From assembly GCF_036417845.1 (NCBI RefSeq), contig NC_089985.1:33872583-33936582 (forward strand): a stretch of DNA of 64,000 nucleotides, written 5' to 3'. This DNA comes from Apteryx mantelli (Eukaryota; Chordata; Aves; Apterygiformes; Apterygidae). Below, one piece after another: positions 24,701 to 36,898 of the stretch. Below the pieces are notes generated by a model that was given only the letters and a program-made list of their open reading frames with translations, ran no database searches and was not told where the DNA came from. Numbering within the stretch: the first letter of the stretch is position 1; each line of letters begins with the position of its first letter. The translations under genes were made by a program, and so were the position numbers.

Positions 24701-27700
24701 GGTTGTAAGGTGTTCAGACCGAAACCCCTGCTGCTCTGGGTCCATCCAACCTTTCATACAGTAGAGTCCCATTCTTGAACATCTTAATGTGCTGCTACAA
24801 GAACCATGGTGCTCATCAACAGCAAGATCTCACTGCTGCCAGAGTGGTGTAGTAACTCCTGCATCTTTCTTGTGGTGACACCCATGGTTGTGGAGTGACT
24901 CAGACCTCCTCTCTGATCCAGCTGACAACCACTCTAACAAAAAAATGCTGTCGGCCAGATCAACAAATTCAACTCCCCATGCAGCTATGTGATTGCTGAT
25001 GGTGAGACACAGGAGGGAGCAGGTCTGTACAGCTAGGAGCTGGAGGAAGGTGAATGGTTGTAGCTTTCTTAGATGGTCTTAGATCACTTTAAAACAGCCA
25101 TTAATCCTCTCCCTTTAAAGATTCATGATTTCAGTGGTGGATAATCTCAGGTCAAGCCCAAGTAGCTGTCAAGATGGGTGGTCATCACAATAAAATACAG
25201 GATATCAGGATGCAACTCAATTTAGCAAGTAATCTGCCAGAGTCAGTGACCCTGTAATTAATGTCTTAAGGGAAGGAAAAGAAAATCTTCTCTTACAGGA
25301 AGGGAAAGACATTTTAATGTCTTCAGGGGGTTACACAACTGTGCAATGTTGTCTAAGAAAGGTAGCTGGGGAAAGGAATCGCTCTCAATTTCCGATTTGA
25401 ATACTTCACTCACAGATGCATGAGATTTGAGAAGTCAATGAGTGTTTCCTCCTAGCCACCCTAATGATCTTGATTTCCAACATATAATTTTCTGTTCAGT
25501 CTGAATGAGCTTCTCTGACCCCTACCAAGAATTTATCACAGAGATCATATGGAGAGACATCATCAGCCCTTGTTATTCTTTTTTGCTTCCTTCTTCTGTT
25601 TTGAAGACACTATGACTTTTTCAAAGTCACCGTGGCTGTAAATCAAAATTCCATCCAGACACTGCCTCAGACACCCTGCACTTCTGTGCCTGTGTCTAAA
25701 ATCTTCAACGTAAATGCGTTTTTGGGAGACTCAGGGAAGTGGTGAAATAACACACCTGTGTTTCTCTTCAAAGTAAGACAGCTGGAGAGGGGCCACAGGT
25801 CAGATTAACTTGATAGTCACATTTCTGCCTCTGGTTTAAAGCAGCCCTTGTAAAGGCCTGGGATACACTGCTTAAGGCGCACACAGCAGACTTTCTGCCT
25901 GGGACACCATCCATGTAGTTTGAAAACATTCACTGGTGGAAAAAAGCAGGCTGCTTAGCTTGAACACATCCTGCAGAGCTGCTCCCAGGCTATTCAGTGA
26001 ACTAGGCACAGCTGAATTTCAGTGGTCCACGGATGAGTACCAGGCCCAAGGGGAAGAGAGAAAGTGACAGGAACGTGATGAGACAGAGAGCTAGCACAGA
26101 GAAGCAGAGGTAGATCCCTGGAGCTGTGAGTTGCTGTTCCTGCCAGCAAAAGGAGAATGAGAGGACAGGAAGGCAACTGCTTTGAACAGGAAGGACCAGC
26201 CCTGCCTTCAGCAGGTGGTTTTTATGCACAGGTACCAGCCTGACCTTCCAGGCTTTTTTCCCAAGATGCAGGCCTATATACAAGGCATGGGCCATGGATA
26301 TAATTTCTTACATTTATCACACACACACAATGCCTCTCTGTTGTGGATGGCTGCAAGGCAGTGAAATCCATACATGGTTGTAGGTGCTATGATAGCATAG
26401 GGATGAGCAAGATGCTTGTCTTCTCCATGAACTTCCGCTCCAGGACAGCAGGACATTTCTGTGGAAGCATCTGGTTACGCCCTGCTCGGCTGCAATTAGA
26501 GGTTCCTTGTACCCAACATCACTGATGGGACAAGGCATGCACAAGTTCTCACAACCTACTAATTTCTTCTTGAGTCCATTAGATGTGAAACACCAGTTCT
26601 GGAGTCTTTTGCTTTTTTCAAGGTTGTTCACAAGACTGGGGAGGAACTTACGCTGTTCCTTGACTTCTCTAGCACAACGTCGACACAGGACTAGGTCAGA
26701 ACTGTTTACTAGTCCTTGCTAGCTGAAAGTACAGTAGAGGTCTCCTTCAGGTGTTCCAAATGGCTGATAACAGCCATATCACAGCTTTTAATGTCTGCAA
26801 TTTATGGGAAGCATAATGGAAGAATTATGTCACTTCAGCAGTCCTGGCAAAACACAACTGCAATAGTAGAAAACATCCAGGAGCAGGGCTGGATATTTAT
26901 TCAGTCCTGGCCTTTGAGGCATCAGTGACACTGTGAAAATGGATGGACTATTTGCTAGCCAGTTTTAGAAGGTGAATAAAAAACAGATTTATCAAGCGGT
27001 TTAATCAGACTGGAAGTCCCCCAGGGACTATTCTATGTCAGTGGGAGGGAGTTTACACTCATGCAAAGAGCCAGGGCTCTTCCCACAGGACAGAAGGAGC
27101 TGAAAAAGGCAGATCTTCCCCCAACCTACTGTCCCCTTACCCAACAGCCTGCACATGAATTGGCATGTGTCTGAAATGAATATGACCTTCAGAGTGTGAG
27201 AAGCAAAATGTTGCTTTTTATTCTACAGTCATAATTGCCTCTGCAGTTTGTTACGTATCAACACAAAGGAGTCATTAACAGCACGGGGTGTCCCGAGGAA
27301 GCTGGCGATGCCACTTAGGAAAGCACTGCGGTTGTAACTCTCCCAGGGGGGTTTCCCTTCTTTCCCACCTGCCCCAGATCAAAGGGCCCAGGGGCAAGTG
27401 GATTTTAGGAGGTTGGGGGAGGTTAGCTGTTGTGAGAGTATGCTTGTGTGTTTAACTGCCATACCCCAGTAGCTGCGCAGTTTCGGCGAAAACCAGAGCT
27501 CTATTATTAATTCTGTTGTATCAGTAGAAAAGAGCAGGGCAGCAGGGTCAAGGGAACTGAAACAGGCCTTGCAAGGCGAGCAAAAGAAAGCATTGAGGGG
27601 AAAGTATCACTATCAGCTCTTGCGATGTGATAGCAACTTTCACCATCCTTGACCCCTTTTGGAAAAACTGTGCCTATCAGAGATAAATGGCTGTGCTGGG

Positions 27701-28474
27701 AGAGCCTAGAAATTGGATTGAAGAGCAGTTGAAAAGGTTTTTAAGAAGCATAGGGGAAAAAAACCTACACATTTTATATTAAAAGTATAGCTAGATTCCA
27801 ATTTCAATTTTTTTTGAAACAGAAAATCAGCTTTATGGTCAATAATGGTATTAAAATGAAATTATGCAAAGTGATCACAAGATGATATGGAAGCAGTCTA
27901 AAGATTCACAAAATAAAAAAATCCGTGTGTGTATATATGATATTATAAGAAATTGTATATTATTTATAGATAACTATTGTCTGTGGAATTATTTAGTTTT
28001 TATTTTATGTATTATACATAATGCACAATCTAAACTGATGTGTACTATTTTGTGTAAGGTGTTTAGAGCCATGTCCGTTATGTTGAGACAGATCCATGAG
28101 TTCTGATGGGGGATTGAAAGAGGTGGTGGCTGCTGGGAAGTTCAGCTTTAGCTGTGATGTGGCACGCCTGTACCAACAGAGCTTCTGTGATGCACCACCT
28201 TGTTTTCACTTTTAAAAGCCAAAGAACTGAGCTTGTGCCTCAGAGTTGTGATTACAATGGAGAAGAAAAAAGAAGTGCATGATGGCCTGAAACATGCCCA
28301 GAGTAGCCCTGTCTGAGATTCACCACCCCACACAGCAGTGTGAGGAAAGAAACAGAAAACATGTTGTGGAAAACAGCAGGTGTTTTTCCTTTTTCCCTAG
28401 AAAAAGGCAAGATTCAGAGCTAGCACAGTTTGGACTCCGGTTTATATCCAGTGAGGTTCCCATTCCTTAGTCTT

Positions 28475-28497
28475 ACTTGTGCAGTCACTGCACAAGT
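28475..28497. repeat. Perfect inverted repeat, 10-bp arms, 3-nt loop
   Basis: ACTTGTGCAG and CTGCACAAGT flank tca. A simple cruciform or hairpin candidate; no known element was recognised around it. Confidence 0.8.
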
Positions 28498-30189
28498 GCT
28501 CAAATCTTCATTATAAGAAGGTCACCTATTCAAGTATCTTCCAGTTGTGATATGCTTCATTCCTTACACAGGCTTTTAGGCTCGTTGTTAGATTCCGTGC
28601 ATTCTCTGGGGGAGGAAGGGAGAGAGGAAGTTATCTGTTTATCCAGGTTTCTGTGAAATTGCTATTAACCTGTGACACAGTGCAAGGCTTGCTGGCTCTA
28701 CCTACTGGCTAGAGGGGAAACCGCACTCACCTCACCAGGATGTCGTTAAAGCATTAACAAACCTTTTCATGAGACAGTGGATTAGAGGTAATAGAAGAAA
28801 TCAAAAAGCAGCTGCTACCTGATCATTTCTGAGCTGTCAGATATGTCAGCAGAACAAGACTGATGGTCCAGAGCAGTGGGAATCGATAACATTTCTCTGC
28901 TTCCTGTCAGTCTTTCAATAACTGAGGGATGAGAAACATCAGCCCGGAAACCAGTTCCACTGCAGGAGTTTTGTCTGTGTAAAGATTAAAGCTTAGACCG
29001 TAGTATGTCCTGCTGCAGTTCTGAGAATTGGGAATCAAATCCATTTCACCTCAATCTAATTCCGGCCTAGGGCAGTACAAAGCCATCGGCCGCAAGGAAG
29101 GTTTTCATTACTGAATTTTAGCCCCGTGGTCTGAGCTCTGATGGAAAAAATGAACAACTACAAAAGCAGAAAGGGGTTTGTCTGTGGTTTAGTTGATCCC
29201 TTTTTATTTGGCATATCAGCAGGAATGAAGTGAATGGCCCTCTTCTCTCAGCTTTTGCTCCAAGTAATGATTGTCTCCAAACAGCGACTGTTACGCAACC
29301 GGTATTACAATCTTGACATCGTAATCCTTTCCTGAACACATTTTCAAAGTCGACAATAAAGAATAGAGTGTTTTTCCTTCCTAACTGCCATCCCAGCCTG
29401 GCTCTTCAAGGCAGCTTGAGCTCTCCTGTTCATGTCTTGTCACAAGCAATCCAAGGTATGCCTGTCCAGGAGCCTTAGGGAGCCTGGATGCCAGACCTAC
29501 ACATGAAAATCAGTGGGTTTCCTGTGGAAAAAATACTGAGAAATCTTATCAGCCCAATAATGTTCTTTTCCAGACATGTCTAATCCTGAGGGACTTGCCA
29601 CTGGATTTACATCTGGATTGTATAAATTTCACTGAAACACCTGCATTAGGCTCCCTCACCAGTCAGTGGAAAAGATCAGCAGGGTTGACGGAGTCCTCCT
29701 GGAGGTACTCTGCTCTGCCCAGAGGCCATGGCAGGAGCGTATGGGGACTCACCTTCTAGCCTGAACACCACAACAAAATGCTGAAAATGACAGAGATATA
29801 TTGGAGTCTTAGCTAATAATTTTGTTTGAGTTATCAGACCAGAACCTAGCTCATTCTTGATGTGGTTCTTTTGTTGTTATGTAGGGTGAGTTCTGGGCAA
29901 TTTCCTACTGGAGGATAAAATCTTTCTGTGGGGTTTCTAAAAGACACTGGTGACACTTGGCTTTTTGGCTTTGCAGAAGAGCAACAGAGATGACTATAAA
30001 GTGTTGTTGCCTCTTTAATACCTGCTTGCCATACTGATTTCATGTTATGTGGCCAGCCAAGTGGTAAAAGTCACTAGAATCTCTAAAAAATCTGATTTTA
30101 CTGATGAGAAAAGAAATACCTTCTAAAAGCTTCTCTAGACAAAGTAGTGTCAAAATGCCCTAAATAAGTATCATGTTCACAATAGTTCT

Positions 30190-30440
30190 ATTCCTGTCCC
30201 ATTAAGACAAAGATCCCCTTGTGCCTGGTACTGTCACAACACAAGCTAAGATTACCCTTACCCCAAGGAATTTATGCTCTTAAGCCTAGGAAATAGTAAA
30301 ATTCATTTTCTTCACTTTGCAGGTGGAAAAGAGTAAGTGATTCGCCCAGGGTCACACAGGAAATCTATAAAAGAGGCAGAAACATGACCCAGTTTTCCTG
30401 AGCTGTACTCTAGAGCTGTAACCACAAGATCATTCCTCCC
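30190..30440 (-). mobile_element. CORE-SINE with L2-like tail, antisense
   Basis: Reading the + strand: the tail complement (agatccccttgtgcctggta, cccttaccccaaggaattta, tgctcttaagcct), then the core complement (aggtggaaaagagtaagtga, ttcgcccagggtcacacagg, cagaaacatgacccagtttt). This is the reverse of the element at 17985 joined to the tail seen at 9620, so it is the fullest copy of this composite in the window. Confidence 0.82.
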
Positions 30441-32939
30441 CTTTCAAAGCGTAAATTGGTTCTGGCTGCAGCATGTACTCAATGAAGGGATTTAACCATC
30501 ATTTGGGTCTCCATCATGGGTGGGCGGAGCTGAGACAAACCTCACCATTAAATCCAGGATGGTATTCATAGAATTTACCGTGTGGATGTCCCCTACGCCC
30601 AGAAGAAATTCATTATGCAAATAGCCCTAAAATCAGCCCATCGTTTCAAGTTGCTAATAGAAAACAATTCTCCCTAAACTGCATATCCAAAACATTTCCA
30701 CCAAGCAGCAGGCTTTAAAAAATATATATGCATATATATATTTTTTATTTAATCGGTGTTGTATTTCTCTGACAGATTGGTCCAGAATGCAGAGGGAAGG
30801 GAGAAGCCACTGGAATGTGTTCTAAATTAATAGTGAATTCTGACAGAATCCAGAGCACTCATAATAATCAAGTTAGTATGTTTTACATTTTCTCTCAATG
30901 TGTTTTGCATTTTTGCTGCATTGGGAAGGAGGCTTTAGATATTGAAACAACATAATGTTAAACTTAAAAAATGACAATTCAAACACCGGCTGCTTTAAAT
31001 AATTTATACCTTGATAGTCTAATGCTCTGTGCAATGTACACATGGCTGTGTTAGAGACCCCTCAAATAAATATAGATTATTTATGGTTAATAGACGAGTG
31101 CTATTATAGATTGAAAAAACTTCTGACTGCTGCCTGGCTAACTACTCAGCAATGTTTTTTTCACATAGGGGCAATAACAGAACTGTTTCAAGGGAACGAT
31201 GATCACTTGATGCTGTTGTTCCTGACCTTTACCTGGGACTAACTCCAAGGCATGGAGAATATGTGCCCATGGGTCATCCTGCAATCCTGTTTAGTAGTAC
31301 CAGCGAGGTATCGTCAGCCTTTCCCAGACCCCGTCCTGCTCTCTTCAATTTTGTCTTCTCATCTATGTTAAATGTCACCCTGCACTCACCTTATGACCTA
31401 TAGAAAAGGCTATCACAGGGGGTAAGGCAGCAGGGTCGTTTAGTGAGTCTGTTTTAGGAGTCAGGTAATTTGGCTTTTAGTTCTGCTGTGAAAGGGTGAA
31501 ATTTGTTTCCTGTAACTTCAGCCTTTTAAACAATAGGTATTTTGTTTAAGCTCATTGTATAGGCTCTCTGTCTCACCTTTCTTGGACATAATAAGATGAA
31601 TCACAACTGAAGATGTCAGTCCCTTTCCATTCCTGTAACTGGATTCCCCATGGATGCCCGGGAACCAGACTTTAAAATGACTACAATTAAATTAGAGGAA
31701 TCCCACCATGAATTGGCACATAACATGTGCAAGGAGAGATGTCCATCTTAGTCATTGTGCCTGGGGTAACCGTGAAACTCAGCTCAACAATGGGCAATGC
31801 AGGCTGGCTGCTGTGGAAGGTGGCCAGCCCCAGGATTCCCAGGCAGGCCATGCAAAGAAGCAGTCCTGATGCTGAAGACAACAACTGCCAGTATATGATA
31901 GCGCATGACTCTAGGTCACTTCTCTGCTTTGGTTTGCAAATTCCCAGTATTTGTCTTGTTTCTTTTGTGTGTTCAGGTCAGAAGTTGTCCAAGGCAGAAG
32001 GAGCCTCTCGCTCAGGGTTTGTGCAGTCACCTGAAGCACAGAGGCATGAATTTAATCAGGATGGACCCTCTTGTAATAAAGTTCATCTCTTAGTCCACAT
32101 TCGTAGAGCCACAAGTGGGCAAGCGCAGGCATAGGAGACAGCACAGCTTGCTTTCTAGTCTGATTATATATGAAGAGATACAAAATGTCCAGGTCAGGCC
32201 AGTTTGGCTGTTAGTTTGGCTCAGCAAATCTTGGGAAGCCAATACTGACTTTTACTCTATTCTGCTTTTGTACAAGCAAAATACTATTATACCTCATAAC
32301 AATGCTGTCTGACTACACCGTAGCCCTCAGCACAACATGGCAAGTATATATATCTTTATTTCATTTAGGCCAAACAAGATTTAAAATACTTCTAAGGGTG
32401 CTCCGTCTTGTATGCCATTCTGCAATATACAGTTTGCATTCTATGTCTGATAAGTAACAAGAGTTTTCTGTTAGACTGATGATTAATATTCCATTTTAAG
32501 AATCAGTAATGCCAAAAGGCCCTGTTTAGCTCTCTTCTTTGTATGTGTATTGTGAGCTGGCTAATCAGGTTAGACCTTTATAATTATTGGCAACAGGTAT
32601 ATTAATGATGTCTGCTATTATATTGATTTCCAAGTCAGAATTCAAGATCACATTGATTTTCCAGATGACAGACAACTTAAGTGAATAAATGGTTCTCGGA
32701 GAAAGGAAGAAAACTGAAATAAATTGACACAGAAAAATGCCTCATGAATTGGACTAAAAGAAGTAAAGATCAGCTCATATGTGTCATCTTTACTTAATTT
32801 TTGAAAGGCTATTTACGTCCTGTGGTGATGACTTTGATGCAGGAACAAGATTCTCAGAATGAGAGTAACACAGTAAAGCTGGTCCATTATTTGCAATGAA
32901 CAGTCTTATTGTAAATTTGTTTTTTGCATTAAGATTGTG
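30441..32939. other. Gene-free stretch
   Basis: Contains an AT-rich near-palindrome at 30717-30746. A minus-strand frame at 31687-31884 begins with a signal-peptide-like hydrophobic run but has no splice borders or relatives I recognise. No gene is called. Confidence 0.55.
30717..30746. repeat. AT-rich near-perfect palindrome
   Basis: AAAAAATATATATG is followed by CATATATATATTTTTT, an inverted repeat with one extra AT unit in the right arm. It is prone to cruciform formation and to length change. Confidence 0.75.
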
Positions 32940-33110
32940 TAGTACGAGCCCCCCTAGCCCCATGCTACATGCTAGCCATGTCTGCAGCCAGAGACAAGCC
33001 TCAGTGCAAAAGAACTTCAGGCTAAACAGAGCAAGTTGAAAAGGCAAGGAGACTTGCCCAATGTCATGCAGCAAATCTCTGGAGGAGTTGAGAATAGAGC
33101 AGTTGACAGT
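32940..33110 (-). mobile_element. CORE-SINE with L2-like tail, antisense (second copy)
   Basis: ccctagccccatgctacatg, cagagacaagcctcag, aagaacttcaggctaaacag and then gagacttgcccaatgtcatg, cagcaaatctctggag and gagaatagagc follow the same order as the copy at 30190. Diverged. Confidence 0.7.
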
Positions 33111-35567
33111 GGGTACCCATCTGATGATGGCTAGTTAGTCAAACCAACATCCAAGCAAGTTGACACCCTAAATATAATACGCAACACAAAGAAACTTGAG
33201 GAAAATGTTTAAGACAACCCCATTTGTCAACATGACTTATTATATTAGCTGTAATAATTCAACACATTAACAGAAAGGAGAAAGTGTGAAAAATACAAGG
33301 TGATATTTCTGACCATGATTCCCATCCTTTTCTCCTTTAGAGTGCCAAAAGAAGAAAAAGAAAAAAGAGGCACTGATGCTTATTGAAGACAGAAGTCACT
33401 GTCTGAGGATCTTCTAATCAAAGTCGAGAACATTTGGGAAGCCTCTTTCTCCTAGAAGCATCCTAAAATCAGCCATACAGTTTTACTGATAAGGAAAGGA
33501 GGACCTCTGCCCTAACCCACTAACCTATGGTTTCCTCAACTCATTGTTCCTTTTCTCTTGATAAACCAGCTTTCTCCCATATTCAGCAAACACAACATGT
33601 TTTTGGCCTTCTGAGACTTAACAATTCATTAGCACCTTAGCTTTCTGTGCTTGCAGTAAAGGATACTGTGGGTCTACCACAAATTAACCAAAGAGCACAT
33701 AATACAGAGATTGCTACAAACATGGTGTGTCCAACTCAAATTATAGCACACATTCCAGATGCGTTTTGGATTATCTATGACATGCATCACACAAACTCAA
33801 CCTTCTTGAGTACCAGAGAGTCATTTAATAGCCTAGTCTTAATGCATTTCAGTTTGGTTTTGTAAGAAGTTCAGCATATAAATAAAAGTTGGACTGTCCA
33901 TAGCCTTGTAGCAGTTTATTATTGAGAACACAGTGAAAAATTAGGTTATTGTGATGTCGGAGAAGGAGGCAATTTAAGCAAAACACAAATCCATAGTGTT
34001 AGTTCCACTGCTTACACCATTACTTGTTTCTTATTGAATACTTCTACAGATTCATTTCTTACATTCAGTCACCAGAGAGCAATTTTTTAACAATATTTAA
34101 CTGTTATCTCATAATCTGGCCACATCAACTATTCACTGATCTTTGCACAGGACTGGTTTTTTTTAGGTTGTACACTATCCCTTTCTGTTGTCTTATTCAA
34201 TTCCTGATGCTTTTGGACTTCATAATAGTACAGTATGAGTCATAGAAGCAACTAATGAAGAGCAATTAACTAATAAAGTACTGGAAATACAGACAGTCAT
34301 TACCTGTAGTCTGGGTTTCATGGTCCATCAATAAGCCTCCAGACACTTTCAGAAAACAAGTAATGTTCTGCTCCTCGAAACAAATATTTTCACCACTTGC
34401 ATTCACAAAAAAAAAGTCCCAAAATTAAAATATTATGGAAGAATATTTTGGAGCTTTTCTCTGAATGCTAGTAGTGCTAATGAAGTCACTGGTTTAGTAA
34501 AGGAGGTGGCTGCAGCTTTGTAAGTACTGATGCTGCTCCAGAATGTGTGGCCTTATAGAACCATTACAGATTTTTATATGTGACAAAAATGGTTTCTTCT
34601 GTGCAGATATGAACCAAAGGAGGCTGAGAGCTGATACTATTGACTGATACAAACCAAAATGATAGGATTTTTGTTTGAAAAAGGTGGAACACAAATCACA
34701 CATGTTCTAGATCTTGTCATACTATGAGGGTGACACACTCTGTCTTAGACCTCATATAGATCCAAGCTAGAAACATATCCAGGGGATAAAAATATGCACA
34801 AGAGAAGAGCTATTAAAAACAAAGGATGAAGTTGGCATAGGGAAGAGGACATGAAGAACAGAGTAAAAACTGGCTGTAAATATAAACTGGCTATGAATAA
34901 GTTCAGACTGAAACCTGGGAGAAGAGAAATTTAATCTTGTAATAGCTCTGCAACAAGAGGTGAGAGGACAAAGAAACAAACGTCAAAAAACAAAGATCTG
35001 TAACAAGCTGCAAATAGAACTTCACGAAACTGTGTTTTGGATGTAGGTCTACAAGGTCCTTCCAGATCTGTGTTGTCTCTCGAAGGAGTGTTGCACCAAT
35101 ATGAAAAAGAGGTTGATAATGTGAGACTGATCTTTAACTAGAGAAATTTGGGGAACATAGAAAGCCAGTCTCTGTTTATGGTGCTGTGGTTCTGGCATCT
35201 GTCATTGTTATGTTAAAGTCATGGTCTAACTTGCTTTAGAGCATATGTATGGAAGCTATCTCGACACAAAAAACAGTTCCAGTAGCAGATGTGGACAGTG
35301 GCAAGTTACTCCTGTGTATGTAAAATGTTGCTGGAAAACTACGTACACTTTGTTATTTGTCATGGCAGTTTATTTCTTTTCTTTCTTCTTTAAATCAATC
35401 ATTTGACTCCCCCCAAATATCAGCTTTAGAAGCAGAAGGCATTTATGCAGGCATGCTATTACTGTATCCACCCAGACCTCCACGCTGATTGTACAGATTA
35501 TATAAACCTTTTGGTTACATTAGCACCTGAATATGATTTATGAGGGTAGACGGGAGATGGTGATTGA

Positions 35568-35606
35568 CCTGCTTTCATGAAAGCAGGCTGTTTGCTGTGA
35601 AACAGC
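35568..35606. repeat. 20-bp perfect palindrome followed by 7-bp-arm hairpin
   Basis: CCTGCTTTCATGAAAGCAGG is a perfect 20-base palindrome (35568-35587). Starting at its last base, GCTGTTT and AAACAGC form a second stem with a 6-base loop (35587-35606). Two such structures in tandem are unusual. The surrounding sequence is not a repeat I recognise. Confidence 0.85.
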
Positions 35607-36114
35607 TTCCGGCATAAATCATTTTAGACATGCTTTTACACCAGGACTAAGTAAACACTCACTTACCCCTGGTACCTGCTAATATGTTAACAAGTAATGT
35701 CCTCTAACAGCTTCATTACTTGATTGCATCCGAGATTGGGGACTTTGTGCTGGTGCTTTCTCTGCCTGCCGGGATCTCAAGAGCCCAGACACATTAGCTC
35801 ACTTGAATACAGAGAGAAAGTGGGAGTTTTATCAGTCTCCATTATCAACCCAGCGTAACAAAACAGAGCATAAGGGTATTTATGATCTCATAGCTGAAGC
35901 ATTATAGTGCAAATGTCTTAATCCCTACAGTTCTCAACAGTGCTGTTGCCATGTCCTTGGGTCAGTAACATGGTGCAGGGTTAATTAAGAAAGACAAATA
36001 CAGTGGAAGAAAGAGGGAAGCTGAAGGGGTGCCCACATCCCATTCCCACCTGCATTTGTGACTGGTGTGTTCTTGGCCTTTGGAAGACGTTCTCTGCTGC
36101 TGCAGTCTCAGTGT

Positions 36115-36132
36115 ACACACATGCATGTGTGT
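36115..36132. repeat. 18-bp alternating purine-pyrimidine palindrome
   Basis: ACACACATGCATGTGTGT is self-complementary and alternating throughout, a Z-DNA-prone sequence, inside a TG-rich stretch. Confidence 0.85.
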
Positions 36133-36234
36133 TTGTGTGCTGACGTGTTTGGCTAGGTATATGCAAAGGTATATCTGTATCAGCAGACACATGCAGAGTC
36201 ACACCATATAGAGACAGAATTCCCTAAGCACTTA

Positions 36235-36345
36235 CATTACTGCTAAACCAAGGGGCCCCAGCCAAATGTAGGTCCTGTGGTGCTAAGTGCTGTGCAGCCA
36301 CCATGTGAGAGGTACCACCTGCTGGCAGAGACAAGGATCACAAAA
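36235..36345 (-). mobile_element. CORE-SINE/L2-like tail relic, antisense
   Basis: aggggccccagccaaatg, taggtcctgtggtgctaagt, gctgtgcagcc and gcagagacaaggatca follow the antisense tail consensus (gggccccattgtgctaggcg, ctgtacaaaca...). Short and diverged. Confidence 0.65.
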
Positions 36346-36563
36346 ATGCGTGGTTGCTATGAGAAGAGAATCAAGCCTGCAATGCCAGAAAATTGCCCCC
36401 ATTTTTGTCATGGTTCTCTGAACTCCAAAGTTTAAGAAATCTATTAAGTTACCAATAAGCAAAAGCTCTAGACATTTGTTTCCTCATCCTAGATGGAAAG
36501 GTGCCATGTTTTACAGTAACATGCTATTATCCCTTGCAAAAGCCACAGCAGATTTAACAGACT

Positions 36564-36698
36564 TCAAACCCTGACTCAGGAAAGCATCCCACAGTAGGAA
36601 AACATCAGAAGTTCATACAAGTCCCATTGAAGTCAAAAGGGATATATACACGTGCTAAAAGTCAAACACAGGTTTGGACAATTTACTGAATAAGGCCC
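36564..36698. repeat. Old palindromic dispersed repeat
   Basis: Starts caaaccctgactcaggaaag, has the centre aagtcccattgaagtcaaaa and ends gacaatttactgaataaggc. The two halves are roughly complementary around the centre, as in the widespread sauropsid repeat with halves like ctgattcagcaaagca and a core cccattgaagtcaatggg. I do not give a family name, as I cannot search a library. Confidence 0.7.
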
Positions 36699-36864
36699 AA
36701 AATGCAAGGTGCAAGAATGCATTGAGCTTAGGACATTCGTTTACCTGAGACTACATTCTTCTGCCATCCCTGCTGAGACAGATTAGTAAAACTGATAAAG
36801 GTGAACACTGAACAAAGACTAATTTTATTTAACTAGATTTACTTTGCACCTCACATTTATCGTG

Positions 36865-36898
36865 GCTGTCCTAGCAGTGATGCTGTCCTAGCCATGAT
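36865..36898 (+). repeat. 17-bp tandem duplication
   Basis: gctgtcctagcagtgat and gctgtcctagccatgat lie head to tail with two mismatches. Confidence 0.85.

Larger units (their letters stand above)
18161..30189. other. Long gene-free stretch
   Basis: No gene was recognised. Visible items are a pyrimidine-rich run at about 18636-18690, the 48-bp duplication at 21667, a short TG-rich run at about 22755-22800, an AT-rich block at about 27750-28070 and the hairpin at 28475. The longest open frames (151 codons at 20290-20745; 143 codons at 24347-24778) have no domain, no splice borders and mixed low-complexity composition. Confidence 0.6.
33111..36234. other. Gene-free stretch with palindromes
   Basis: No exon was recognised. 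The 35460-35880 part is repeat-free and holds two adjacent palindromes (35568-35606), which makes it the best looking candidate here for conserved non-coding DNA. 36115-36132 is an alternating purine-pyrimidine palindrome. Confidence 0.55.

Noticed and set aside
31687..31884. Minus-strand frame with a signal-peptide-like start
   Set aside because: Only 65 codons, with no clear splice donor, no family match, and an overlapping 135-codon frame on the other strand.
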